From Clostridia bacterium (GTDB taxonomy: Bacteria > Bacillota > Clostridia > Oscillospirales > CAG-272): 64,000 bases of DNA. The notes beneath the pieces are model-generated. The model saw only the letters and a list, made by a program, of their open reading frames with translations. It was not told where the DNA came from and did no database searches. The stretch covers positions 62,001-126,000 of the forward strand of contig JAFTKO010000007.1 of the NCBI GenBank assembly GCA_017453205.1, in the 5' to 3' direction. A program made the translations under genes and the position numbers. Shown in pieces: positions 26,751-34,998 of this stretch (position 1 is its first letter; each line of letters starts with the position of its first letter).

Positions 26751-27746
26751 ATGAAAAGAATCATACCGCTTTTGTTGTTTTTTTGTTTGCTTTTTACTTC
26801 CTGTAACGGCGGCAAGCTTGAAGAAAATACCGTTTCTTCCGATACTGTTACCGAAGCCGAGACCAATGCCGAATTACCTGTAAATAGAAGTGTTTTGAAT
26901 GTGATGTCGTTCAACATTTGGGGTGGTGGAAACTGGGCTCTCGAAACCTATGATGATTATAAAAAGCCGATAGACGGTACTTTAGCGACCAGAGGCGCGA
27001 AGCTCAATGCCTTGCTGAACGGAGAAGGGATAGATGTTGCGGGATTGCAAGAGATTCCTGCAATCACCAAAGCTTGGCTACGTGACGAATTGGATGAGAA
27101 GTACAGCTTTATCGAGAATAGGTTTGACGAAAGTAGAGAAAATGTTGTGATATATCGGAAGGATAAGTTTACAGTAGTGGATTACGGTGCTTTTTGTCTT
27201 GCTAAAGGCGCACCGCAAACATCAGTTATCGGCTGGGACGCAGATTGCATTCGGGACTGTGTTTGGGTGTTGTTTCAAGTAACCGAAACAAGTGAGTATT
27301 TTATGTTTATGACTACGCATTTGGATCATATCGGAAATGTTGCAAGAAAACAAAGCGCTTCACTGATTGTCGGTCAAATGGAGGAATTAAAACAGACTGT
27401 TCAAACGACCTATGGGATTGAAGATTGTCCGATGATCTTGACAGGAGATATGAATTCCGAGCCCGACTCGTCTGTCTATGCTACGTTTACTGCCTCTTTA
27501 AACGATGCTCGAGTTAAAGCAGAGGGGAAAACCTTAAATTCTTTATATAGCACAGGCCCCGGTTTTAAATATTATGAATCGGTTTATGATTATATAATCA
27601 ACGGACATACGATCGATTATATATTCCTATCCAAAAATGTCGTATCAGTGAGCTACAAAATGATTCATACCGCAAGCAATCTTTGCCCTTACGGTGAGTA
27701 TATCTCGGATCATAATGCAGTTATCGCCGAGATCCAATTGCCTTAA
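26751..27746 (+). CDS. endonuclease/exonuclease/phosphatase-fold lipoprotein (copy B)
   Basis: A 331-residue lipoprotein with lipobox F-T-S-C. EEP-fold motifs are intact: N-V-M-S-F-N-I-W, G-L-Q-E-I, T-T-H-L-D-H-I-G, T-G-D-M-N-S, D-Y-I-F and S-D-H-N-A. It is paralogous to the gene at 20606 and, like it, is the last member of its cassette. A phosphodiesterase acting outside the cell is the family-level expectation; DNA, nucleotide or lipid head-group substrates cannot be distinguished. TTAGGAGG precedes the ATG. A strong hairpin follows about 65 bases downstream. Confidence 0.85.
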   Translation: MKRIIPLLLFFCLLFTSCNGGKLEENTVSSDTVTEAETNAELPVNRSVLNVMSFNIWGGGNWALETYDDYKKPIDGTLATRGAKLNALLNGEGIDVAGLQEIPAITKAWLRDELDEKYSFIENRFDESRENVVIYRKDKFTVVDYGAFCLAKGAPQTSVIGWDADCIRDCVWVLFQVTETSEYFMFMTTHLDHIGNVARKQSASLIVGQMEELKQTVQTTYGIEDCPMILTGDMNSEPDSSVYATFTASLNDARVKAEGKTLNSLYSTGPGFKYYESVYDYIINGHTIDYIFLSKNVVSVSYKMIHTASNLCPYGEYISDHNAVIAEIQLP

Positions 27747-27811
27747 AATCTGCAAATGCCGAGGAGAGAGGATCACTTGATCGCCACGCACAATTAAAGA
27801 TCTTTTGTGGC

Positions 27812-27849
27812 TTGGGGCTGTTGCAAATAAACATTTGCAGCAGCCCCAA
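27812..27849 (+). terminator. strong hairpin ending the surface cassette
   Basis: TTGGGGCTG pairs with CAGCCCCAA, extended inward by TGCAAAT / ATTTGCA. The 3' side is not T-rich, but the stem is long. The rest of 27747-28012 holds no supported gene. Confidence 0.6.
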
Positions 27850-28012
27850 AATTGGAAAAGAGCAAGAACCGAGAAAAGCAAGCTGATTTAGACTTGAAAA
27901 GTAAAAAGCATTAAAAAAGTAGGACAAAAAGAGAAGAAAATTTTCAAATAAACGTGAAATATTTGATCGCACCTTGCTATTGCAATTTGCGGTCTTAAAT
28001 CGAATAATTATA

Positions 28013-28071
28013 ATAAAAAACAAACCCGAACCACTCTCGACCTGCGATCAGGCGATAGGGGTTCGGATTTG
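28013..28071 (-). terminator. terminator of the tRNA gene
   Basis: On the minus strand CAAATCCGAACC pairs with GGTTCGGGTTTG and is followed by TTTTTT, directly after the tRNA CCA end. Confidence 0.85.
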
Positions 28072-28075
28072 TTTT

Positions 28076-28152
28076 TGGTGGACCATCAAGGACTCGAACC
28101 TTGGACCGACCGGTTATGAGCCGGGAGCTCTAACCAACTGAGCTAATGGTCC
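28076..28152 (-). tRNA. tRNA with CAT anticodon, probably tRNA-Ile2 (lysidine type)
   Basis: A 77-base cloverleaf on the minus strand with encoded CCA. Acceptor arms are GGACCAT / ATGGTCC. The D arm has AGCTCAGTTGGTTAGAGC. The anticodon loop is CTCATAA, and the T arm is CAAGG-TTCGAGT-CCTTG. The GGACC acceptor with a CTCATAA loop fits the minor isoleucine tRNA, whose C34 is changed to lysidine, better than elongator Met. The outermost anticodon-stem pair is C27-U43, a mismatch. Confidence 0.85.
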
Positions 28153-28393
28153 GACTGACATCTTTATTATTATATCGGAAAATGACCGAAAAGTCAAGAC
28201 TTTTTCTTACTTTTGTCAATTTTTTTATTGTTTTTTTTGCCTTTGTCTTGCTTTGAGTGCCTGTTTTGGCTGCCTTGTAAAATATTTTTCTTGAATTTTT
28301 TGAAAACGGCGGCTTTCACGTCTCTTCGACAGGCGGTTTGTGGTATGATAAAGACAGCCAAGGACAACCTTGATTTTGAAAGGAGAACCGAAC

Positions 28394-29110
28394 ATGAAAA
28401 AATCGATCGTATTGTGTGCTATCCTGTGCGCGTTGCTTTGCGGCTGTCAAACCGGAGGCGGGAGCGATCAGCCCGAAACCGAGACACAGGATCAGAAAAC
28501 ACCAACCGCGCCCGATGTGCCCGATACCGCGTCGGGTGAGGTGCAAACGCGTCTTGCTTATTACGAACAGCTTGTGACCGATCTGCAACAGGAGCTGCTG
28601 GGGCTGAAAACCGAGATCTTCACGGGGAGGGTGGAGTATGAGTCGCGTATTGCCGAGCTGGAAGCAGAGCTCGAAGCCGCGGAGCAAGCGATGCCCTCTG
28701 TACCGTCGGATGCCGACACCGCGGGAGGGGAACAACCCTCGGACGTGGCAAATTTTCGCTATTCCGTCACAAACGGTGCGGTCACGATTACTTCTTACAT
28801 AGGGAGCGACAAGGCTGTCACTATTCCCGCGACGGTTGAGGGATGCCCCGTGGTTGCCATTGGAGACCGCGCCTTTATGGACAATGCCAATCTGACCTCG
28901 GTTACCATTCCCGACGGTGTGACGAGTATCGGATGGTTTGCTTTTTCGGGATGTGTTTCTCTGGAAAATGTTTCCATCCCCGCCACCGTCCAGTCGATCT
29001 CCTACGGCGCTTTCCAAAATTGTAATGATACGCTTACCGTTGCCTGCTCTGTGGGCTCTTATGCCGAGGCTTATGCCCGTAGCTACGGGATGCGGACCAA
29101 AAGCGAATAA
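28394..29110 (+). CDS. small leucine-rich-repeat (BspA-type) lipoprotein with coiled coil
   Basis: A 238-residue lipoprotein with lipobox L-C-G-C about 17 residues in. A Gln/Glu-rich linker is followed by a heptad-like coiled coil (about residues 48-95, L-x-x-E-L-E-A-E-L-E-A pattern), then two to three LRR_5 units (V-T-I-P-A-T-V, A-F-M-D-N-A-N-L-T-S-V, F-S-G-C-V-S-L-E-N-V). It ends without the W-H-Y tail seen in larger BspA proteins. LRR_5 proteins are surface exposed and often bind host or partner proteins. AAAGGAG precedes ATG 28394, giving a clean signal peptide. It stands alone between the tRNA and a convergent deacetylase. Confidence 0.85.
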   Translation: MKKSIVLCAILCALLCGCQTGGGSDQPETETQDQKTPTAPDVPDTASGEVQTRLAYYEQLVTDLQQELLGLKTEIFTGRVEYESRIAELEAELEAAEQAMPSVPSDADTAGGEQPSDVANFRYSVTNGAVTITSYIGSDKAVTIPATVEGCPVVAIGDRAFMDNANLTSVTIPDGVTSIGWFAFSGCVSLENVSIPATVQSISYGAFQNCNDTLTVACSVGSYAEAYARSYGMRTKSE

Positions 29111-29122
29111 AAACTGACAATA

Positions 29123-29156
29123 AAATCGGCTGTTACACGAACGCAACAGCCGATTT
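29123..29156. terminator. bidirectional terminator
   Basis: Perfect repeat AAATCGGCTGTT / AACAGCCGATTT with a 10-base loop between two convergent genes. Confidence 0.85.
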
Positions 29157-29184
29157 GTGTTGGTTCAAATCCATGAACCGTTTT

Positions 29185-29997
29185 TTATGTATCCGCGGAG
29201 TAATAGATTTTTCCCTTGGCAAGACCGTCCCCGAACAATTCGGAAACGGTGACCACGTCGTATCCCTCTGCATACAGCCGCGCAAGCAGGATTTTTGTGG
29301 CATCGTATGTACTTTCGTAAATGTCGTGCATGAGGATGATGTCGCCGTCCGAAAGCGAGGACATAATGTTTTCCACGATGTTGTTGATGCGCGCGTCGGC
29401 TTCTTCGTCGGAGATGCCCGTGTAATAGCGGTTGGCAGTGTCCCAATCCTCGGAGTCTACACTCCATAAGATGACCGAGTAGGGGCAGGTCTCGACGCGG
29501 TGACCTGTGATCTTACCTCCTACGGGGCGCATCAGATTGACTTGATATCCGGGGACCTGCTTTTGAATGGCTTGCTCGGTCATGTTCAGCTCATAACGAA
29601 AATCGTCCTCCGTACATTCGTCGTAGTACACGGTGTGCGTATAACCGTGAATCCCGATCTCGTTGCCTTTTTCCACGGCATAGGAGACGCTGTCGCCGCC
29701 CGCGATGCGGTTGCCCACCACAAAAAAGGTGGCGTGATAACCGTATTTGTCAAGCTCGTCCACGATCTTTTTGGTACGGTCGTCGTAATGGTTGGGACCG
29801 TCGTCATAGGTCAGCGCCACACGCTTGGTGGGCTTTGGCTCCTCTGTCACGGTTTCTTCGGTTGACGTTTCCTCACCCGGGATCGGCAGATAGGCGGGGC
29901 GCTCCTTTTCCGTATAACAGCCGCCCAGCGAGAAAATGGCGGACAGCAAAAGCAGGAAAACGACCGCACGAAAAGCAGGGCGTTTTTGATATATCAT
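29185..29997 (-). CDS. polysaccharide deacetylase (NodB domain) lipoprotein
   Basis: A 270-residue lipoprotein with signal peptide and lipobox L-G-G-C. A Thr/Glu-rich linker leads to a NodB/CE4 domain: T-Y-D-D-G-P with the catalytic and metal Asp, G-I-H-G-Y-T-H with both metal His ligands, M-R-P-V-G-G, and the final I-L-M-H-D. The usual R-P-P-G is R-P-V-G here and the His motif H-S-x-x-H is H-G-x-x-H, mild departures. CE4 enzymes remove acetyl groups from peptidoglycan GlcNAc or from other extracellular glycans. I chose ATG 29997 (GAGGTG upstream) because it places the hydrophobic segment correctly. Monocistronic by appearance. Confidence 0.88.
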   Translation of the reverse strand: MIYQKRPAFRAVVFLLLLSAIFSLGGCYTEKERPAYLPIPGEETSTEETVTEEPKPTKRVALTYDDGPNHYDDRTKKIVDELDKYGYHATFFVVGNRIAGGDSVSYAVEKGNEIGIHGYTHTVYYDECTEDDFRYELNMTEQAIQKQVPGYQVNLMRPVGGKITGHRVETCPYSVILWSVDSEDWDTANRYYTGISDEEADARINNIVENIMSSLSDGDIILMHDIYESTYDATKILLARLYAEGYDVVTVSELFGDGLAKGKIYYSADT

Positions 29998-30133
29998 TTG
30001 ACACCTCGGTAATTTCAAAATACAAGTTAATTATACAACCTTGCCAAGGCTTTGTCAAGCAATATTTTTACATTTTTCGACCTTTTTTCTCTTTTTTGAA
30101 AGTGTTTCCTATCTATATCTCCGTATGTTGTTT

Positions 30134-31423
30134 TTACAGTTCTTTTCCCCGATGCCTCGCGTCAAATTCTTTTATGCTGACAACGCTGCCCGTCAAGCGG
30201 GATTCCTCGGCTGCAAAGGCGATCATGTGGTTGTCGCAGGACTCGGCAATGTCGCAGACCGAGTTGTCGGAAATGCCGTTGAGCAGATCACGAAGGGCGT
30301 AAATGATCCCCTCGTCACCGCCGCCGTGTCTGCCTACGATGGTGTCATCGGTTTTGTTTGCGTCAAGATTGATTTGTCTTGTGGAGCGGTCTTCAAAATG
30401 ATAAATATCGATGATGGGAGAGCTCATATTGGCGCTGATCTCGCCGCGGGTTCCCATAATGCGCAAAAAACGTCCGCCGCGGTTAAAGGCGCTCATGGTA
30501 AATCCGACAGTTGCACCGCCCTCAAATTCCAAATTGACCACTTGATGATCCACCACGTCGTTGTCACATTTATATATACATTTTCCGTATTGCGTTGTGC
30601 AGAGGGCCTTTTCCACGTCCTCGTCGGTGGGAGTGATCTTTTGTGTGGCGGTCGTGCGGAACCACGCGTTCTTTTTATCGTCATAATACAGCTTGACCGC
30701 GTTGTAAGGGCAAACAGCGGCATGGGGACAGCCGTCGATACAACGCTCGGGCGCATCGGCGGGTGCGTTTTTGCGGGTAAAATATTGAAGGGAGCCAAAG
30801 CTTTGCACGCGGGTGCACTTTTTGCCGATGAGCCATGCCAAAATGTCCATGTCATGACAGGATTTCTGCAAGAGCATAAAAGAGGCTCTTTGACTGTTGC
30901 CCCAGTTACCGCGCACAAAGCTGTGGCTTTGGTGGGTGTTGCCAACGCCTTCCAAGTGTTGAATGTTCATCACCTCGCCGATCTCCCCGCTGTCGATCAC
31001 GTTTTTTAGAGCGCGGAAAAATCTTGTATAACGCAATACATGGCAGATCAAAACAAACACACCTTTTTTCTCGGCGGCGTGTTGGAGCGCGCGGCATTCC
31101 TCGGGAGTGGGGGCGGCTGGCTTTTCCAATAACAGGTTGTAGCCTTTTTCGATTGCCGCCATGGCAGGTGCAAAATGGTCGCGGTCCATGGTGGCAATGA
31201 TCGCCACGTCCGCCATTTTGGGCAGAGCGAGCAAGGGCTCCCAGCTTTCAAAGCACATTTCCTTGGGGAGACCGTGTTTTTGCTTGATGTAGTTGCGCCG
31301 ATCCGCAATGGGCTCGGCAACCGCTACCAGTTCAAAGTCATCCGAAAGTTGTTTGGTAAGGTCGGTATAGGTCTTTCCTCTGTTGCCGGCGCCGATGAGG
31401 ATCAGCTTTTTTGATGGTTGCAT
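30134..31423 (-). CDS. Gfo/Idh/MocA-family NAD(P)-dependent oxidoreductase
   Basis: A 429-residue enzyme. The N-terminal Rossmann fold has I-G-A-G-N-R-G, and the family motif E-K-P-A follows near residue 100. The C-terminal catalytic domain contains an insert rich in Cys (C-I-D-G-C-P-H-A-A-V-C-P-Y, later K-C-I-Y-K-C-D-N-D-V-V-D-H), an arrangement of one subgroup that may bind metal or a cluster; this is uncertain. Such enzymes oxidise or epimerise sugars, inositols or their amino derivatives. I chose ATG 31423 with AAAAGGAGAA upstream. It is divergent from an AraC regulator whose promoter lies in the shared gap, so control by that regulator is likely. Substrate unknown. Confidence 0.88.
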   Translation of the reverse strand: MQPSKKLILIGAGNRGKTYTDLTKQLSDDFELVAVAEPIADRRNYIKQKHGLPKEMCFESWEPLLALPKMADVAIIATMDRDHFAPAMAAIEKGYNLLLEKPAAPTPEECRALQHAAEKKGVFVLICHVLRYTRFFRALKNVIDSGEIGEVMNIQHLEGVGNTHQSHSFVRGNWGNSQRASFMLLQKSCHDMDILAWLIGKKCTRVQSFGSLQYFTRKNAPADAPERCIDGCPHAAVCPYNAVKLYYDDKKNAWFRTTATQKITPTDEDVEKALCTTQYGKCIYKCDNDVVDHQVVNLEFEGGATVGFTMSAFNRGGRFLRIMGTRGEISANMSSPIIDIYHFEDRSTRQINLDANKTDDTIVGRHGGGDEGIIYALRDLLNGISDNSVCDIAESCDNHMIAFAAEESRLTGSVVSIKEFDARHRGKEL

Positions 31424-31455
31424 TCTATAATTCTCCTTTTTTCTTTCAAAAAATA

Positions 31456-31484
31456 TTGACTTGCGTCGGATATTATGATACAAT
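31456..31484 (+). promoter_or_regulatory. promoter of the AraC regulator gene
   Basis: TTGACT, a 17-base spacer, TACAAT; about 80 bases upstream of the regulator start and in the gap shared with the divergent oxidoreductase. Confidence 0.65.
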
Positions 31485-31564
31485 AAACGGTGAGAAAAGT
31501 CAATTGACGATTGAACTGAAAAGGTGGACTATTTCACTGTTTTGCAAAAAAGGAGGGGGAAGCG

Positions 31565-32449
31565 ATGCAGTCGATCGGATACTATACGTTTGATGATACG
31601 GAAAACCGTCGCAACGGATTAAATCTATGTAGCGTTGCCTCATCGAAGCTTCCACTGGAGGTCAATTGTGCGGGCTGTTTTTGCACTCGATCGCGTTTTT
31701 TGACCGACAATCGGGAGGGACGTCTCGACTATTATCTGCTTTACATGACCTCTGGAAGCCTCGAGCTGATGCTCCCCGAGGGAAGCGTGACGATGCGGGC
31801 GGGGAGCTTTGTCATCATTCCGCCGCAAACACGCTACCGTTACGCGCATACCGATGAATGTGAAATGGATTATTTATGGGTGCATTTTACGGGTTCGCAG
31901 GTGTTGGAGATTCTTGAGGAGTACGGTCTCTCTCTGTATCCCGCCGTGTATCGGATCGAGGAGGACGGCGGCGTTGGGCGAAAATTACGCAACCTGTTTG
32001 ATGCGTTTGCTCGGCGGGACTGTTTTCGTGCCAGAGAGCTTTCTTCACTGTTTGATGGCTTGCTCATCTTCCTTGCCCGTCGTGTAGCGAACGGTGGACG
32101 GGATGACCGATTGCTTGCAGCGTCTCTCCGCTATATTCATTCATCCTATCATACCGAGATCAAGGTACCGGAGCTGGCAAAAATCGAACGCTTGAGTGTT
32201 TCCAGATACAATACCGTGTTTCGTAAGATCATGGGGATGTCTCCCATCGAGTACGTTACCAAAATGCGCTTATCCTCGGCATGTGAGCTGCTTGGCAATA
32301 CCGACCTTTCGGTTAAGGAGATCGGGCTTTTGGTAGGCTACACCGATCCGCATTTTTTCAGCCGCGTTTTCAAATCTCACATGGGTGTCTCCCCTGCGGT
32401 ATATCGGAGTGCGGGAAAGGGCATGGGAGGTGACCGCAATGAAATATAA
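31565..32449 (+). CDS. AraC-family transcriptional regulator
   Basis: A 294-residue regulator. The N-terminal cupin-like sensing domain (about residues 25-165) includes G-S-F-V-I-I-P-P-Q-T, the usual AraC_binding signature. The C-terminal double helix-turn-helix (about 190-285) includes F-R-K-I-M-G-M-S-P-I-E-Y-V and V-G-Y-T-D-P-H-F-F-S-R-V-F-K. These regulators usually sense a sugar and activate nearby catabolic genes, most simply the divergent Gfo/Idh gene. AAAAGGAGGGGGAAGCG precedes the ATG. Its last 11 bases overlap the helicase start, an unusual pairing of a sugar regulator with a repair gene that is probably incidental. Confidence 0.9.
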   Translation: MQSIGYYTFDDTENRRNGLNLCSVASSKLPLEVNCAGCFCTRSRFLTDNREGRLDYYLLYMTSGSLELMLPEGSVTMRAGSFVIIPPQTRYRYAHTDECEMDYLWVHFTGSQVLEILEEYGLSLYPAVYRIEEDGGVGRKLRNLFDAFARRDCFRARELSSLFDGLLIFLARRVANGGRDDRLLAASLRYIHSSYHTEIKVPELAKIERLSVSRYNTVFRKIMGMSPIEYVTKMRLSSACELLGNTDLSVKEIGLLVGYTDPHFFSRVFKSHMGVSPAVYRSAGKGMGGDRNEI

Positions 32450-34871
32450 TGCGGAACGTGCGGCAATCACGCTTTCGGTGACCGAGCTTTGCGCGTTGGC
32501 GCTGACAATGGGAGACCTCGATCTGCGTCCCGGTATGAAAAAGCGTTTTTCGGCGGAGCGTGCGGCAATCGGGGCAAAGGTGCACCGCAAATTACAGTCG
32601 GAGGCGGGGGTACGGTACGATGCCGAGGTACCCATGACCAATACCACGGTATTTCACGGACTTGTCTTTGAGGTCAGCGGTCGTGCGGACGGAATTTTAC
32701 GTACGGAACCCTTGACGGTGGATGAGATCAAGACCGTGAGCGGAAAAGCGTTTGATCTGCCTCCCGCCCCCATGCACGACGCGCAAGTCAAATGCTATGC
32801 GTATTATCTCTGTCGGGAGCATGGCTTGGAACGGATACAGACGCGCTTGACTTACTACCGCCTTGACGATGGCAAAACTCGCTATCTGACAACCGAGCAC
32901 ACCGGCGAGGAATTGCAAGCATTTTATTTGGAGCTGCTTTCGCGCGTCGAGTACCGCGCCCGTATTTTGATCGAGCGTGAGACGGTTTCGCTCCCCTCGG
33001 TGGGGAGTGCGCGCTTTCCGTATTCCTCGGTACGTCAAGGACAGGATATCATGATCCGTGAGTGTTACCGCGACATCCGCGCGGGAAAGCGGTTGTTTGT
33101 CGAGGCGCCCACGGGGACAGGCAAAACGCTTTCCTCGCTCTATCCCGCCGTGCGCGCCATGGGGGAGGGGCTTTGCGATAAGATCTTTTATCTCACAGCC
33201 AAAGCCGCCACAAGGCGCGAGGCGTACCGCGCCGCGGCGCAGCTCTTTGAGGCGGGGGCGCTTCTGCGCACCGTTGTTTTGACCGCGCGCGAACAGGTCT
33301 GCCGAAATGACGCGGCAAAAGCCGATCCCGCAGGGATCTCGCGTCATTGCAATCCATTGGATTGCCCCTATGCCAAGGGCTTTTACGACCGCGCGGGAGG
33401 TGCGGTATGCGATGCGCTTTCGGGGCAACACGGCTTTTCGAGGATCGCGATCTTGGACTATGCCGAAAAGCATCACATTTGCCCCTATGAGTTCCAATTG
33501 GAGCTGTCGATGTTCTGTGACATCGTCATCTGTGACTATAACTACGCTTTTGATCCCCACGTGTATTTGCGCCGTTATTTTGAACCCGAGGCTCAGGCGG
33601 GGAACCGCTACGTCTTTTTGGTGGACGAGGCGCACAACCTCGGTGACCGTGCCTCGGCGATGTACTCTGCGGAGCTATGCAATGAGGAAATTGCCGCGCT
33701 TTGGCGGCAACTGCCCGAGAGCGAGAAAACGCTCCGCGATACTTTGGAAAAGATGAGTGTCACCATGCACGGCTTCCGACGTCTTTGCAGTGACACGCTT
33801 TCCAAGGACGACGCGGGCGTGGAGCACGGTTATGATATCAGCCGCAATCCGTTGGAGTCCTTTCACGCTTTGGTGGCGGAGACGCGAACTGTATTGGAGG
33901 GATGGCTCCGTACCCACCGCGGTGATGTGTTTGAGACCGCCGTTCATACGCTGACGGCAACGCTCAAGCATTTTGAGGTGGTGTCCGAATATTATGACGA
34001 TCATTTTCTCACCTTTATCGAGGTGACGGGGCAAACCTGCACGATACGGCTGATCTGTCTCGATCCCTCCCGCATCCTCGCCGCATGCCTTTCGCGTGCC
34101 CGTTCCTCGGTGCTGTTTTCGGCAACGCTGACACCGCCCGATTATTTTGCCGATATCCTCGGCGGCGGGAAGGACGCGGTGCGCATCTCATTGCCGTCTC
34201 CGTTCGATCCCTCACATTTTTGCCTTGCCGCCGTTCCTACCGTCAGCACACGGTATGAGGACCGTGCCAAATCCTACAAAAAGATCGCTTCTCTCATCGC
34301 CGCCACCGTTTCGGCAAAGGCGGGGAACTATATCGCGTATTTTCCGTCCTACGTTTATATGGAAAAGGTGTTGGAGGTGTTTGCCAAACGTTATCCAAAG
34401 GTGGAGACCGTGGTGCAGACGCGTGGCATGAGCGCCTCGGAGCGGGATGCCTTTTTGAACTCCTTTCGTGATGATCACCGTTTGCGCGTCGGCTTTTGTG
34501 TGCTGGGCGGCTCCTTTTCGGAGGGGATCGATTTGCCCGGGGGACAACTCATCGGTACGGTGATCGTCGGTACGGGCTTGCCGGGCATTTCCAATGAGCG
34601 TAACATTCTGCGCGATTATTATGAAACCACGCGCGAGTGCGGTTACGATTATGCCTATACCTATCCGGGGATGAACCGTGTGCTTCAAGCGGCGGGCAGA
34701 GTGATACGGCGTGAGGATGACCGCGGAGTGATCGTGCTCATCGATGACCGCTACGGCTCCGAACGTACCAAAATGCTGTTCCCCGAGCATTGGAGCGGCA
34801 TCCAATATGCAGGAAACGCCGCTGAACTTGCAGAACTGACCGCGGATTTTTGGAAAAATGCGAATGCTTGA
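32439..34871 (+). CDS. Rad3/DinG-type superfamily 2 DNA helicase with N-terminal PD-(D/E)XK domain
   Basis: An 810-residue protein. Residues 1-190 form a PD-(D/E)XK nuclease-like domain (V-D-E-I-K with an upstream Asp, and a Q-V-K-C-Y-A helix as in Cas4/RecB). The XPD-type helicase follows: Walker A A-P-T-G-T-G-K-T (about 223-230), four Cys of an iron-sulfur domain in C-R-N-D ... C-N-P-L-D-C-P-Y and C-P-Y-E-F, V-D-E-A-H (about 395-399), and motif VI Q-A-A-G-R-V-I-R. Family members unwind DNA with 5'-3' polarity in repair. The fused nuclease could process DNA ends, but whether it is active is not certain. Start ATG 32439 has GGGAGGTGA upstream and overlaps the regulator gene. Confidence 0.88.
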   Translation: MKYNAERAAITLSVTELCALALTMGDLDLRPGMKKRFSAERAAIGAKVHRKLQSEAGVRYDAEVPMTNTTVFHGLVFEVSGRADGILRTEPLTVDEIKTVSGKAFDLPPAPMHDAQVKCYAYYLCREHGLERIQTRLTYYRLDDGKTRYLTTEHTGEELQAFYLELLSRVEYRARILIERETVSLPSVGSARFPYSSVRQGQDIMIRECYRDIRAGKRLFVEAPTGTGKTLSSLYPAVRAMGEGLCDKIFYLTAKAATRREAYRAAAQLFEAGALLRTVVLTAREQVCRNDAAKADPAGISRHCNPLDCPYAKGFYDRAGGAVCDALSGQHGFSRIAILDYAEKHHICPYEFQLELSMFCDIVICDYNYAFDPHVYLRRYFEPEAQAGNRYVFLVDEAHNLGDRASAMYSAELCNEEIAALWRQLPESEKTLRDTLEKMSVTMHGFRRLCSDTLSKDDAGVEHGYDISRNPLESFHALVAETRTVLEGWLRTHRGDVFETAVHTLTATLKHFEVVSEYYDDHFLTFIEVTGQTCTIRLICLDPSRILAACLSRARSSVLFSATLTPPDYFADILGGGKDAVRISLPSPFDPSHFCLAAVPTVSTRYEDRAKSYKKIASLIAATVSAKAGNYIAYFPSYVYMEKVLEVFAKRYPKVETVVQTRGMSASERDAFLNSFRDDHRLRVGFCVLGGSFSEGIDLPGGQLIGTVIVGTGLPGISNERNILRDYYETTRECGYDYAYTYPGMNRVLQAAGRVIRREDDRGVIVLIDDRYGSERTKMLFPEHWSGIQYAGNAAELAELTADFWKNANA

Positions 34872-34914
34872 TCGGTGAAATGCAAAATTTCTTTCTGAAA
34901 ATTGCAAAAACATA

Positions 34915-34943
34915 TTGCAATTGTCTTTCGAGTATGATATAAT
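34915..34943 (+). promoter_or_regulatory. promoter of the aminotransferase gene
   Basis: TTGCAA, a 17-base spacer, TATAAT; 55 bases upstream of the start codon. Confidence 0.65.
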
Positions 34944-34998
34944 ATACGGGTATCATATTTTCGTCGGCGTCAACCGACAAACGCAAGGAGACTGTAAA

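Noticed and set aside
17401..27746. ABC sugar importer
   Set aside because: Only binding-protein-like lipoproteins are present; no permease or ATPase gene exists in the region.
20531..27849. CRISPR array from the recurring hairpins
   Set aside because: Hairpins are hundreds to thousands of bases apart, not identical, and no cas genes are present.
32439..34871. Cas4 or Cas3 protein of a CRISPR system
   Set aside because: The PD-(D/E)XK domain is fused to an XPD/DinG-type helicase with an iron-sulfur domain; no HD nuclease, no repeats, no other cas genes.
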